The notes beneath the pieces are model-generated. The model did not search any database. It was not told where the DNA came from and saw only the letters and a program-made list of their open reading frames with translations. Positions 1-8,372 of a stretch of DNA of 64,000 nt are shown piece after piece. The position numbers and the translations under genes were made by a program. The stretch spans positions 372,001-436,000 of the forward strand of contig NZ_WBIR01000001.1 of the NCBI RefSeq assembly GCF_009749395.1, read 5' to 3'. Within the stretch, counting starts at the first letter, position 1. Every line of letters starts with the position of its first letter. The stretch is from Agromyces salentinus (GTDB lineage Bacteria > Actinomycetota > Actinomycetes > Actinomycetales > Microbacteriaceae).

Positions 1-22
1 CCGCGCTCCGCGACCGCGGCTC

Positions 23-517
23 CTACGACGTCGGGGCCCCTCCGGCCGCAGCCTCGATGAGGGCCCGCACCTCGGGCACGAGCTCGTCGACCGGCCCCTC
101 GACGACCAGGTTCGGCGCGACCGCGGTGATCGGCAGCGGTGCCACCGCCGAGGGTCCGCTGCCCGCCTGCCTGCGCCATCCGGAGACCTGCGCCGCCGAC
201 GCGACGTACACGATGCGTCCGAGCCCCGCCCACGCGTGCGCGGCCGCGCACATCGGGCAGTGCTCGCCCGAGGTGTAGACGGTCGCGCGCTCGCGCTCGA
301 CCGGCGTCAGGTTCGCGACGGCCCAGTGGACCAGGTCGAGTTCCGGATGCCGCGTCGGATCGCCCGTGCTCGCCTCGCGGTTGCGTTCGGCGAACCGCTC
401 CACGCCCGCGCCGTCGACGAGAACCGACCCGAACGGCTCGTCGCCCGCCTCCGCGGCCTCGCGGGCGAGGTCGACCGCACGGCGCAGGTGGCTGAGGTCG
501 CTGTCGGAGATGGCCAT
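23..517 (-). CDS. nucleoside deaminase (cytidine/guanine deaminase-like)
   Basis: Cytosolic zinc hydrolase of the cytidine deaminase superfamily, 164 aa, probably deaminating a free base or nucleoside (guanine or cytosine type); the exact substrate cannot be read from the sequence. The zinc site is visible: His57-Pro-Glu59, where the family normally has His-Ala-Glu, and the Cys87-Pro-Met-Cys90 pair within GEHCPMCAAA. PCxxC-type spacing with a CPMC core is typical of guanine-deaminase-like members. The ATG at 517 gives a normal family length. It reads toward the window edge and is divergent from nothing obvious; the helicase gene at 572 lies just upstream on the same strand, so the two may be co-transcribed. 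Confidence 0.85.
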   Translation of the reverse strand: MAISDSDLSHLRRAVDLAREAAEAGDEPFGSVLVDGAGVERFAERNREASTGDPTRHPELDLVHWAVANLTPVERERATVYTSGEHCPMCAAAHAWAGLGRIVYVASAAQVSGWRRQAGSGPSAVAPLPITAVAPNLVVEGPVDELVPEVRALIEAAAGGAPTS

Positions 518-571
518 GATCCCAGTGTGCCGCCGCGAGCGAGGTCACGCGAGTCCCGACGGCTGGGCGGC

Positions 572-2866
572 TCAGCCGATCGCGTCCCCGGCCTGGACCA
601 CCGTGAGCCGCTTCGTCGGCCTCGTCAGCGCGACGTACAGCCGCTTCCACGTCGCCGAAGACACCGCCTCGTGAGCCGGCATCGGCGGCACGGCGACCAC
701 GACGGCATCGAACTCGAGGCCCTTCGCGTCGTCGGGGGTGCCCACCCAGAGCCGATCGGATGCCGCGTCGCCGGCCGCCGCCTTCGCGGCCTCGTCCGCC
801 CGAAGCTCGCGGAGCGCGCCGTGCACGCCGAGCGGCGCGATGACGCCGACCGTGCCCTCGCTCTCGGCGAGCGCCTCGGCGGCCGCACGGGCCGCCGCCT
901 CGCCGAGACGGGCGGCATCGACCCGGACGACCCGCGGTTCGTGGTCTCCGTCGCGGGCCGAGGTCGGCTCGGGCGCACCGGGGTCGACGCGGCGCAGCAC
1001 GCCGGTCGCGAGGCGCATGATGCGCCCGGGCGTGCGGTAGTTGACGGTGAGGTCCGTTCGGCTCCACCTCGGCACCTGGGGGTCGAGCAGCCCCGCCCAC
1101 GTGAAGGCGGCGTCGGTCGCGGTGTACTGGTTGGCATCGCCCACGAGCGTCATCGACCGCGTCGGGCAGCGCCGGATGAGGGCCCGCAGCAGCATCGGGC
1201 TCGTCTCCTGCGCCTCGTCGACGATGACGTGGCCGTAGACCCACTCGCGGTCGGACATCGCCCGCTCGGCCGGGGTGCGTCCATCGCCGGCGGCCTGCCG
1301 GTCGGCGAGGGCCGAGGCGCTGACGATCGAGACGGGGGCGCTGACATGGTCGGCATCGGCATCGGCGTCGGTGACCATGTCGAGCACGTTCTGCGCGTAC
1401 TCGAGATCGGTCGCGCGGTCGGACCGGGCGCGCGCCGCGGCCGCCGCCGCCGGGCGCGGGTCCTCGCCGAGCAGCTCGGCGAGTTCGTCGACGAGCGGGA
1501 TGTCGGCGGGCGTCAGGCCGTGCTCCCGGGGCCGCAGCAGCGCGGCGCGCAACACGGGCTCGAGCCTCGGGAACGCGGCGTCGAACTGCGCCGGGTCGCT
1601 GAACAGGCCCCGCACCACGTCGACGGGGTCGAGGAGCGGCCAGAGCTCGTCGAAGAGCTCCTGCACCGCGGGGTCCTCGGCCCAGTCGGCGCGGCGCTCC
1701 CAGTCCTCCATGGAGGAGGAACCGTGCTCCTCGTCCTCGAGCCGGAGGATCTCGGTGAGCAGCGCCTTCTCGAACTTCGGCCTCGCGGCGTTGTGCGGCG
1801 TGCTGCCGGAGCGGCCCCGGGTGCGCACGCGCTGGAGCATCCGGCCGTCGAGCGTCATCGGCTTGAGGCCGGCCGGGCGCAGCATCCGCGTGCCCTCGTT
1901 CGGGACCTCGAACGCGCGCACCGCCTGCTTGAGCGCGGCGACGATGTCGAGTCGGCCCTTGAACTCGGCGGCGAGCGGCGCCTCGGTCGCGGTGGCCGTG
2001 ACTCCCGGCACGAGCGTGCTCGGCGTGACGAGCACGGCCGAGTCCTCGCCGAGCGAGGGCAGCACCTGCGAGATGTACTCGAGGAAGCGGACGTTCGGCC
2101 CGACGATGAGCACGACCGACTTGGACAGGCGGTTGCGGTGCTCGTAGAGCAGGTAGGCGGCGCGCTGGAGGGCGACCGCGGTCTTGCCGGTGCCCGGCCC
2201 GCCCTGCACGACGAGGGTGCCCGCGAGCGGCCCGCGGATGATCGCGTCCTGCTCGCGCTGGATCGTGCCGACGATGTCGCTCATGTGCTGCGAGCGCGGA
2301 CGGTCGAGGGCCGCCATGAGCGCGGCATCGCGGCTGTCGGCGTCGCCCAGGTCGTCGAGGTCGTCGACGAGGAGCGGCTCGTCGTAGACCGCCGTGACGG
2401 TGCGGTCGGTCGACGTGATGCGCCGCCTCGCCTTGAGCCCCTCGCGGTGCAGCGGCGTCGCCGTGTAGAACGCCCGAGCCACGGGGGCCCGCCAGTCGAT
2501 GAGCAGCCGCTCCCCGTCGTCGGGGTCGCTGAGGCCGAGGCGTCCGATCCGGAACCGCCCGCCCTCGTCGGTCTCGACCCCGCCGAACAGCAGCCCGTAC
2601 TGCGCCGTCTGCAGCCCCTGGACGCGCTGGGCGTGGTGCGCCACGAGCGCGTCGCGCTCGGTGAGGTTCAGGCCCTCACTGGGTTGCCCGAGCGTCGCCC
2701 GAAGGTACGCGGTCTCCTGCTCGAGGAGCTCGGCGACGACGTCGCGGATGCGGTCGAGCGCCGCCTGCTCCTCGGCGACGGGCGTGGTCGGAAGGCTGCT
2801 GCTGATGTCGATTCCCCTCGTGCGGCGGACCGTCGATTCTACCCGGCCCGGATGCCCCGTCGGCAC
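572..2866 (-). CDS. HelD/HelR-like superfamily 1 DNA helicase (RNA polymerase recycling)
   Basis: UvrD/Rep-type ATPase of the HelD family, which in actinobacteria (HelR) frees stalled RNA polymerase and can protect it from rifampicin. Seen: an N-terminal coiled region (LLEQETAYLR), Walker A GGPGTGKTAVALQRA, Walker B region VIVDEAQE, helicase motif VGDANQYT and C-terminal VALTRPTKRL. The stop is firm, the start is not. An in-frame ATG at 2995 would overlap the divergent gene at 2974 and adds unlike sequence. GTG at 2866 has GGGAG seven bases upstream and is used here. A TAGAAT -10-like box at 2841-2836 and AGGGGA at 2818-2813 placed six bases before an in-frame ATC (2806) suggest that translation may really begin at that rare codon (744 aa). 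Confidence 0.85.
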   Translation of the reverse strand: MPTGHPGRVESTVRRTRGIDISSSLPTTPVAEEQAALDRIRDVVAELLEQETAYLRATLGQPSEGLNLTERDALVAHHAQRVQGLQTAQYGLLFGGVETDEGGRFRIGRLGLSDPDDGERLLIDWRAPVARAFYTATPLHREGLKARRRITSTDRTVTAVYDEPLLVDDLDDLGDADSRDAALMAALDRPRSQHMSDIVGTIQREQDAIIRGPLAGTLVVQGGPGTGKTAVALQRAAYLLYEHRNRLSKSVVLIVGPNVRFLEYISQVLPSLGEDSAVLVTPSTLVPGVTATATEAPLAAEFKGRLDIVAALKQAVRAFEVPNEGTRMLRPAGLKPMTLDGRMLQRVRTRGRSGSTPHNAARPKFEKALLTEILRLEDEEHGSSSMEDWERRADWAEDPAVQELFDELWPLLDPVDVVRGLFSDPAQFDAAFPRLEPVLRAALLRPREHGLTPADIPLVDELAELLGEDPRPAAAAAARARSDRATDLEYAQNVLDMVTDADADADHVSAPVSIVSASALADRQAAGDGRTPAERAMSDREWVYGHVIVDEAQETSPMLLRALIRRCPTRSMTLVGDANQYTATDAAFTWAGLLDPQVPRWSRTDLTVNYRTPGRIMRLATGVLRRVDPGAPEPTSARDGDHEPRVVRVDAARLGEAAARAAAEALAESEGTVGVIAPLGVHGALRELRADEAAKAAAGDAASDRLWVGTPDDAKGLEFDAVVVAVPPMPAHEAVSSATWKRLYVALTRPTKRLTVVQAGDAIG
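2836..2841 (-). promoter_or_regulatory. candidate -10 box (TAGAAT) for the helicase gene
   Basis: On the minus strand TAGAAT matches the TANNNT -10 consensus. It would start a transcript near 2829, just ahead of an AGGGGA Shine-Dalgarno at 2818-2813 and the ATC codon at 2806. No convincing -35 was found. If real, GTG 2866 and ATG 2995 lie upstream of the transcript and cannot be the start. Confidence 0.35.
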
Positions 2867-2973
2867 GGTGCCACTCCCGGGGCGGCACGCGGCGCCGCCC
2901 CTCCCCTCGACTGAAGTACGCTCGCGTTCGGAGGCAGTCGCCTCCCACTCGCGAACCCAGCCGGGAGGCAACC

Positions 2974-3822
2974 GTGCCCGATCAGTCGACGTCACCCTGG
3001 AAGCGGTTCTGGGAGCACGGCGGATTCTGGCGGGCGCTCCTGCTCGCCGTCGTCTACTACGGGCTCTACCAGCTCATGGGCCTCCTCGTCGGCTGGGTCT
3101 TCGGCGACGTCGGCAGCCCCGCCCGCGGCGAGGAGGGCGGCCCGATGGACGTGCTCATCGCCACGGCGCTGCCGATCGCGCTCGCCTGCATCCTCCTGGT
3201 GCTCTTCGCGGTCTCGCTCGGCTGGCTGAAGGAGCTGTTCGGCCCCCAGCCGGTGCGCGGCCGCGGCTGGATGTGGGTCGCGATCGCCGTGGTGCTCTCG
3301 ATCAACGTCTCGGCGCTCCTCAGCGTCGACTACGACAAGGCGGGCGGGGCCCTCGTGGCCGCCTGGCTGATCACCGGACTCTTCGTCGGCTTCGCCGAGG
3401 AGGTGCTGACCCGCGGCTTCGTGGTGAACCTCATGCGCAAGGCCGGGCACGGCGAGATCGCCGTGGCGATGGCCTCGGCCGGCATCTTCGCGGCGCTCCA
3501 CATCGGCAACGTGTTCACGAGCGACCAGGGCCTCGCGACGACGCTCCAGCAGGTCGTCTACACGTTCTTCTTCGGCCTCTGCATGTACCTCGCACTGCGG
3601 GTGACCGGCAACCTGGTCTGGCCGATCCTGCTGCACGCGACCACCGATCCCACCCTGTTCCTGCACGGCGGCGACCCCGTCTCGAACGTCTTCGGCATCT
3701 GGGCGACCCTCAGCACCTACCTCATCGTCGTGACGGGCATCGTGCTCCTCATCGTGCTCATCGTGAGCGAACGCCGACGCGCGAAGCGCGATGGCCTGAC
3801 CGAGACGCCGGTCTCCGTCTGA
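2974..3822 (+). CDS. CPBP family intramembrane metalloprotease
   Basis: Polytopic membrane protein of the CAAX-protease/bacteriocin-processing (ABI, Rce1-like) family, 282 aa. Several hydrophobic segments are visible, followed by the signature EEVLTRG near residues 142-149, a FAALH motif about 30 residues later and a later LLHATTD motif; these supply the Glu and His residues of the intramembrane active site. Starts at GTG 2974 with GGGAGG five bases upstream. The substrate is unknown; family members process prenylated proteins or peptides, or act in stress signalling. It is divergent from the helicase gene and followed by an unusual short tandem repeat. Confidence 0.88.
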   Translation: MPDQSTSPWKRFWEHGGFWRALLLAVVYYGLYQLMGLLVGWVFGDVGSPARGEEGGPMDVLIATALPIALACILLVLFAVSLGWLKELFGPQPVRGRGWMWVAIAVVLSINVSALLSVDYDKAGGALVAAWLITGLFVGFAEEVLTRGFVVNLMRKAGHGEIAVAMASAGIFAALHIGNVFTSDQGLATTLQQVVYTFFFGLCMYLALRVTGNLVWPILLHATTDPTLFLHGGDPVSNVFGIWATLSTYLIVVTGIVLLIVLIVSERRRAKRDGLTETPVSV

Positions 3823-3907
3823 CGCAGGGGCTGACGCCCTGGGTCTGGCGCACGAGGCCTGACGCCCTGGGCTGACGCACACGGCCTGACGCACGGGCGT
3901 GACGCAC
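3820..3907 (+). repeat. degenerate TGACGC tandem repeat
   Basis: The hexamer TGACGC recurs at 3820, 3832, 3860, 3873, 3887 and 3900, with a variant TGGCGC at 3846, so copies fall every 12-14 bases. The first copy contains the stop codon of the CPBP gene. The later copies extend to TGACGCAC. No protein or RNA fold was recognised. Confidence 0.7.
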
Positions 3908-3993
3908 CCGGGATGCGAAGTCAATCCCCTCCGGCCCGCCCGGCCCAGCGCCTAGCGTCGGTACGAGCACGCACTCGCATCGAAGGAGGAGCC

Positions 3994-4473
3994 ATGGCCG
4001 ACACCGAGAAGCAGCGGATCATCGAACTCGCACGGGACATCCCCTACGGATGGCTCACGACCGTGACCGCCGACGGCAAGCTGGTCTCCCGGCCGATGTC
4101 CCCCCGCGAGGTGACCGATGCCGGCGAGATCTGGTACTTCGCCGAGCGCGACTCGCGGGATGCGAGCGAGATCGCGGCCAACGCGAACGTCGGCGTGACG
4201 CTGAACTCTGGATCGACCTTCGTCTCTTTCGCGGGCATCGCCGAGATCGTCGACGACCCCGCTCGCAAGGAGGAGCTGTGGGATGCCGCGGTCGAGGCCT
4301 GGCTCCCCGACGGCCCGCAGAGCCCGAACGCGATCCTCATCAAGGTCACCGCCGAGTCGGGCGAGTACTGGGACAGCCCGGGCGGGCGCATCGCCACGCT
4401 CGTGAGCTTCGTGAAGGCGAAGCTGACCGGCGAGCGCTACGACGGCGGCGAGAACGAGACGGTCACCCTGTAG
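3994..4473 (+). CDS. pyridoxamine 5'-phosphate oxidase-fold (general stress) protein
   Basis: Small cytosolic split-beta-barrel flavin-binding protein, 159 aa, of the PNPOx-like general stress protein 26 group. Seen: an N-terminal helix (IIELARDIPYGWLTTV), the SRPMSPREV strand typical of FMN phosphate contacts, WYFAERDSRDASEI, and a C-terminal SGEYWDSPGGRI segment characteristic of this subfamily. Members bind FMN or FAD and are usually stress induced; the reaction is generally unknown. The ATG at 3994 is preceded by a strong AAGGAGGA; an upstream in-frame ATG at 3913 has no such site and adds low-quality sequence. A TAGCGT -10-like box at 3953-3958 precedes it. Confidence 0.87.
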   Translation: MADTEKQRIIELARDIPYGWLTTVTADGKLVSRPMSPREVTDAGEIWYFAERDSRDASEIAANANVGVTLNSGSTFVSFAGIAEIVDDPARKEELWDAAVEAWLPDGPQSPNAILIKVTAESGEYWDSPGGRIATLVSFVKAKLTGERYDGGENETVTL

Positions 4474-4498
4474 GGCCCATGGCGTCTGAAGGGCCGAC

Positions 4499-4534
4499 CG
4501 GGAGGGGCGGATGCCGCGGCATCCGCCCCTCCCG
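4499..4534. terminator. bidirectional hairpin terminator, perfect 36-bp palindrome
   Basis: Positions 4499-4516 and 4517-4534 are exact reverse complements, built around CGGATGCCG/CGGCATCCG and flanked by GGGAGGGG/CCCCTCCC. It lies between two convergent genes. There is no U-tract, as is usual for actinobacterial terminators. Confidence 0.75.
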
Positions 4535-4551
4535 CGTCTCCGGGCGACGGG

Positions 4552-5466
4552 TCAGGGCGTCGGCTTGCCACCGGTCACGCCGAGGGTCTCGCCGACGACG
4601 TAGCTCGACTCCGCGGACGCGAGGAAGACGAATGCCGGTGCGAGTTCGGCGGGCTGGCCCATGCGCCCGAGCGGCGTGCTCTCGCCGAACTCCTCGAGCT
4701 TCTCCGGCGGCTGGCCGTCGGTCACCTGGAGCACCGTCCAGATGGGGCCGGGCGCGACGGCGTTCACCCGGATGCCCTTGGGGGCGAGCTGCTGCGCGAG
4801 GGCCTTCGTGAACGCGTTGATGGTCGCCTTGGTCGAGGCGTAGTCCACGAGGACCGGTGAGGGCTCGTAGGCCTGGATCGACGTCGTGTTGATGATCGTC
4901 GAGCCGGGGGTGAGATGCGGCACGGCCGCCTTCGTGATCCAGAACATCGCGTACACGTTCGTCTTGAACGTGTCGTCGAACTGGTCGTCGGACAGGTCGG
5001 TGATGCTCTCGGCGTACACCTGCTTGCCGCCGTTGTTCACGAGCAGGTCGAGGCCGCCGAGCGAGTCGACCGCGCGATCCACGAGCTCGCGGCAGTACGC
5101 GTCGTCGCGGAGGTCGCCCGGGATCGTGAACACCTGCACGCCGGCGTCCTGCGCGATCGACGCGACGCGCTGCGCATCGGCCTCCTCCTCGGGGAGGTAG
5201 GACATGACGACGTCGGCGCCCTCGCGTGCGAAGGCGATCACCGTGGCGGCGCCGATGCCCGAGTCGGCCCCGGTGACGAGCGCCTTGCGGCCCGTCAGGC
5301 GACCGGTGCCGCGATAGGTGTGCTCGCCGAGGTCGGGCTTGGGCTCGAGCTCCGCCTCGAGGCCGGGCTCCGGCTGATGCTGTCGCTTCGGGTCGAACTC
5401 CGCGTAGAGCGCGGACGGGTCGGTGAACGTGTACTGGTCTCGTGAGTCTCGTGTGCGGTCGTCCAT
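4552..5466 (-). CDS. SDR family oxidoreductase (YghA/YhdG-type)
   Basis: NAD(P)-dependent short-chain dehydrogenase, 304 aa. A roughly 50-residue polar N-terminal extension (DPSALYAEFDPKRQHQPEP) precedes the Rossmann motif TGADSGIGAAT, then NNGG, the catalytic Ser in INTTSIQAYE and the YASTK motif (Tyr and Lys), ending with GPIWT. The N-terminal extension and the arrangement match the YghA/YhdG 'glucose and ribitol dehydrogenase-like' general-stress subgroup. Starts at ATG 5466. The true substrate is unknown. It is convergent with the PNPOx-fold stress gene and shares its terminator. Confidence 0.85.
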   Translation of the reverse strand: MDDRTRDSRDQYTFTDPSALYAEFDPKRQHQPEPGLEAELEPKPDLGEHTYRGTGRLTGRKALVTGADSGIGAATVIAFAREGADVVMSYLPEEEADAQRVASIAQDAGVQVFTIPGDLRDDAYCRELVDRAVDSLGGLDLLVNNGGKQVYAESITDLSDDQFDDTFKTNVYAMFWITKAAVPHLTPGSTIINTTSIQAYEPSPVLVDYASTKATINAFTKALAQQLAPKGIRVNAVAPGPIWTVLQVTDGQPPEKLEEFGESTPLGRMGQPAELAPAFVFLASAESSYVVGETLGVTGGKPTP

Positions 5467-5563
5467 GCAGCGAACCTAGGCGGGCGACCGGATTCCCGGC
5501 AGGGACTTGCGCAGCCCGGGCGTCGCCGCTACCGGATCGCAGCGTCCGATCCCGCGCGAACCG

Positions 5564-6943
5564 CTACGGCGTCCACCAGGGCCGCAGGGGCAGGTCGCCG
5601 TCGCTGCCCCGTTCGTCGGGCCGGACGGCGAGCACCTGGTGCAGCTGGATGCCGCCGACCTCGAACGCGAGCCGGGAGCCGGCCATGTAGAGGCCCCACA
5701 CCTTCGCGGTCGGCAGGCCGACCTCGGCGACGGCCTCGTCCCAGTGCGCGACGAGGTTCGCGCACCAGTCGCGGAGGGTCAGCGCGTAGTGCCGGCGCAG
5801 GTTCTCCTCGTGCAGCACCTCGAGGCCGACGTCCTGGGCCTCGCGGATGATGCGGCCCGAGCCGGTGAGTTCCCCGTCGGGGAACACGTAGCGGTCGATG
5901 AACCCTCGCGCTGACGGCTGCGACGTGTTGTCGGGCCGGGTGATGCAGTGGTTGAGCAGCAGGCCGCCGGGGCGGAGCCTGGACTGCAGGAAGCGGAAGT
6001 ACGACGCGTAGTTCTTCACCCCGATGTGCTCGAGCAACCCGATCGAGGAGACGGCGTCGAAGCCGGTCTCCCGGATGTCGCGGTAGTCGCCGTACCGCAC
6101 CTCGGCGAGCTCGCCGAGACCCTCCTCGTGGATGGCGTGCTTCGCCCATGCGGTCTGCTGCTCCGAGAGGGTGACGCCGACGGCCCGCACCCCGCGCCTG
6201 GCGGCGTAGCGCACCATGCCGCCCCAGCCGCAGCCGACGTCGAGCAGGCGGTCTCCGGGCTTCAGCCGCAGCTTCTCGAAGACGAGCCGGTACTTGTTCT
6301 CCTGCGCCTGGTCGAGCGAGGCATCCGCATCCGGGTAGCAGGCGCACGTGTACGTCATCGAGCGCCCGAGCACCCACTCGTAGAACGTGTTCGACACGTC
6401 GTAGTGGTGGTGGATCGCCTCGGCGTCGCGCGATTTGCTGTGCCGCAGTCCCTCGGCCACCCGGCGCCACCTCGGCGGCACCTCCTGCGGCGGCGGCGCG
6501 ATCGGACGCAGGTGCTCGACCCCGATCGAGCGCACGACCTGCGCCATGACCTTGGGCGGGGGCAGCTTGAAGACGAGGTCGTCGGCCAGCGCCTTCAGCA
6601 GGTCGTACGGATCTCCGGGATGCACGCCGTGCACGTCGAGGTCGCCGGCGATGTACGCACGCGCGAGTCCGAGGTCGCCGCGTCCGGTGGCCAGGTAGGT
6701 CGTGCCCCGCGGCGTCTTCAGCTCGATGCCGAGTGCCGCGTCCGGCGGGCCGGCCGAGCTCCCGTCGTAGGCGGTGAAGCGCAGCGGCAGCCGCCCGCCG
6801 GCGAGGATCTCGAGGATCTGGGCGAGCGTCAGGCGAGGGGTCGACGTCGACTCGCCCCCTCCGGCGCCGCCCGCGACATCCGCTCGCTCCGATGGTTCGG
6901 GCGCCCCAGTCGTGCCGGTCGTCGGACCCTTCGTCGTGGTCAT
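5564..6943 (-). CDS. CFA-synthase-like SAM methyltransferase (10-methyl fatty acid pathway candidate)
   Basis: Cyclopropane-fatty-acyl-phospholipid synthase family, 459 aa; such enzymes transfer a methyl or methylene from SAM to the cis double bond of a phospholipid acyl chain. Seen: an N-terminal SCP2-like region with LGLARAYIAGDLDV, an HHHYDVSNTFYEWVLG motif, the SAM site LLDVGCGWGGMVRYAA and the lipid-site segment SIGLLEHIG. ATG 6943 overlaps the stop of the flavin oxidoreductase by four bases (ATGA). Methyltransferase plus FAD oxidoreductase pairs (TmsB/TmsA, also called BfaB/BfaA) make 10-methylene and then 10-methyl stearate (tuberculostearic acid) in actinobacteria. That assignment rests on the pairing and is an inference. 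Confidence 0.85.
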   Translation of the reverse strand: MTTTKGPTTGTTGAPEPSERADVAGGAGGGESTSTPRLTLAQILEILAGGRLPLRFTAYDGSSAGPPDAALGIELKTPRGTTYLATGRGDLGLARAYIAGDLDVHGVHPGDPYDLLKALADDLVFKLPPPKVMAQVVRSIGVEHLRPIAPPPQEVPPRWRRVAEGLRHSKSRDAEAIHHHYDVSNTFYEWVLGRSMTYTCACYPDADASLDQAQENKYRLVFEKLRLKPGDRLLDVGCGWGGMVRYAARRGVRAVGVTLSEQQTAWAKHAIHEEGLGELAEVRYGDYRDIRETGFDAVSSIGLLEHIGVKNYASYFRFLQSRLRPGGLLLNHCITRPDNTSQPSARGFIDRYVFPDGELTGSGRIIREAQDVGLEVLHEENLRRHYALTLRDWCANLVAHWDEAVAEVGLPTAKVWGLYMAGSRLAFEVGGIQLHQVLAVRPDERGSDGDLPLRPWWTP

Positions 6944-8319
6944 CGTCGTTGCACCGCCTTCGCGTAGAGATCGAGCAGACGTGAGTCGGGGTCGTAGCGC
7001 TCCTTGACGAGCCGGTAGGCGTCGCCGCCGTAGAGCGCGTCGAACTCCTCCCGCGGGTAGAAGCTGTCGGAGTAGAGCGACTTGTGGCCGTCGAGGGCGG
7101 AGACCTCGCGCTCGATGCGGCGGTTCGTCTCGCCCTCGGCCCGGCCGACGGGCACGGTCGACCAGAAGCCGACGTTGACGTAGGTGCGATGCGGCTCGAG
7201 CGGGTACAGGGGCCAGGCGCCCTCGCCCCGCAGTCGCAGCGGGCACAACCAGATCGGCTCGATCGGCACGTGCTCGAGGAACCAGCCGAGGAACTCCGCG
7301 GTGCGTTCGATCGGCAGCTCGACGTCCTGGATGACGCGTTCGCGCGGCGGCCGTCCGTGCAGCCGCTCGAGCCGGTCGCCGATGTCGTAGCGGCGTTCGA
7401 GGCGCATGAGCCGCGCGTACGAACTGCTGCGCCGGAGTCGCCGAGGCCAGAGCCGGCGGACGAGCGGATGCTGCGCCCCGAACGCCTCGGAGCACCAGAA
7501 CCAGTCGGCGTCCCACCGCCACAGGTAGTCGTGGGCGGTGAGCCGGTCGCGCGTCGTGCCCTCGTCGTGCTGCATGGACCGGTAGTACACCCGCTGTCCC
7601 GTGTAGTCGCTGACGGGCCCGGGCTCGACCGTCTTCGCGCCGAGGCACAGGTAGGCCTCGTCGGCCCCGAACACCACGCCGTCGAGGAAGTCGACCGGCT
7701 CGCCGTCGTGCGCGCCCGTCCGGACGATGCCGTCCATGGCGGCGACGAGATCGTCGAGGTCGTGGAAGCGCACGTGCCGGAGGGCGACGAACGGCAGCAC
7801 CGGCTCGAGCTCGATGCGCAGCCGCACGGCGTAGCCGAGCGTGCCGTACGAGTTCGGGAAGGCGTGGAACAGGTCGGCGTGCTCGCGCGGTGACGCCGTG
7901 ACGACCTCGCCCGCCCCCGTCAGCACGTCCAGTTCGAGCACCGACTCGTGCGGCAGGCCGTTGCGGAACGACGTGGACTCGATGCCGAGCCCCGTGACGG
8001 CGCCGCCGAGCGTGATGGTCTTCAACTGCGGCACGACGAGCGGCGCGAAGCCGTGCGGCAGGGTCGCCGCCACGAGGTCGTCGTACGTGCACATGCCCGC
8101 GACGTCGGCCGTGCGGTGCTCGGCGTCGACCGCGATCACGTGCGTCAGTCCCGAGGTGTCCAGGCCCGGGGCATCGGCCTTCTCGCGCGTCCGGAAGAGG
8201 TTCGAGGTGCGCTTGGCCAGCCGGATCGCGGATGCCGCGGGCACGGCCCGGTAGCTCTCGAGCAGGCGCTCCACGCCGGCATCGTGAGCGGCTCGTGCGT
8301 CGATCGCAGGAGCGGACAC
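6940..8319 (-). CDS. FAD-binding oxidoreductase (10-methylene acyl reductase candidate)
   Basis: 459-aa flavoprotein of the VAO/PCMH, D-lactate dehydrogenase-like family. The FAD domain is in the N-terminal 200 residues (ADVAGMCTYDDLV, PQLKTITLGGAVTGLGIES, NSYGTLGYAVRLR), followed by a substrate-cap domain related to DIMINUTO/DWARF24-type reductases. Starts at ATG 8319. It is translationally coupled through ATGA to the methyltransferase downstream. In the known Tms/Bfa systems the flavoprotein reduces the 10-methylene intermediate to the 10-methyl acyl chain, most likely at the inner membrane face. An unrelated carbohydrate or sterol-like oxidoreductase role remains possible. Confidence 0.83.
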   Translation of the reverse strand: MSAPAIDARAAHDAGVERLLESYRAVPAASAIRLAKRTSNLFRTREKADAPGLDTSGLTHVIAVDAEHRTADVAGMCTYDDLVAATLPHGFAPLVVPQLKTITLGGAVTGLGIESTSFRNGLPHESVLELDVLTGAGEVVTASPREHADLFHAFPNSYGTLGYAVRLRIELEPVLPFVALRHVRFHDLDDLVAAMDGIVRTGAHDGEPVDFLDGVVFGADEAYLCLGAKTVEPGPVSDYTGQRVYYRSMQHDEGTTRDRLTAHDYLWRWDADWFWCSEAFGAQHPLVRRLWPRRLRRSSSYARLMRLERRYDIGDRLERLHGRPPRERVIQDVELPIERTAEFLGWFLEHVPIEPIWLCPLRLRGEGAWPLYPLEPHRTYVNVGFWSTVPVGRAEGETNRRIEREVSALDGHKSLYSDSFYPREEFDALYGGDAYRLVKERYDPDSRLLDLYAKAVQRR

Positions 8320-8372
8320 GACTTCACGCTAGTCCTCGGGGAGCGCCGCGACCACTGCCGAAACGGGCGTGC

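Noticed and set aside
236..2914. An 892-codon plus-strand frame antisense to the helicase
   Set aside because: Composition typical of a shadow frame (Arg, Gly, Val, Asp rich) and no start signals; the helicase motifs on the other strand are clear.
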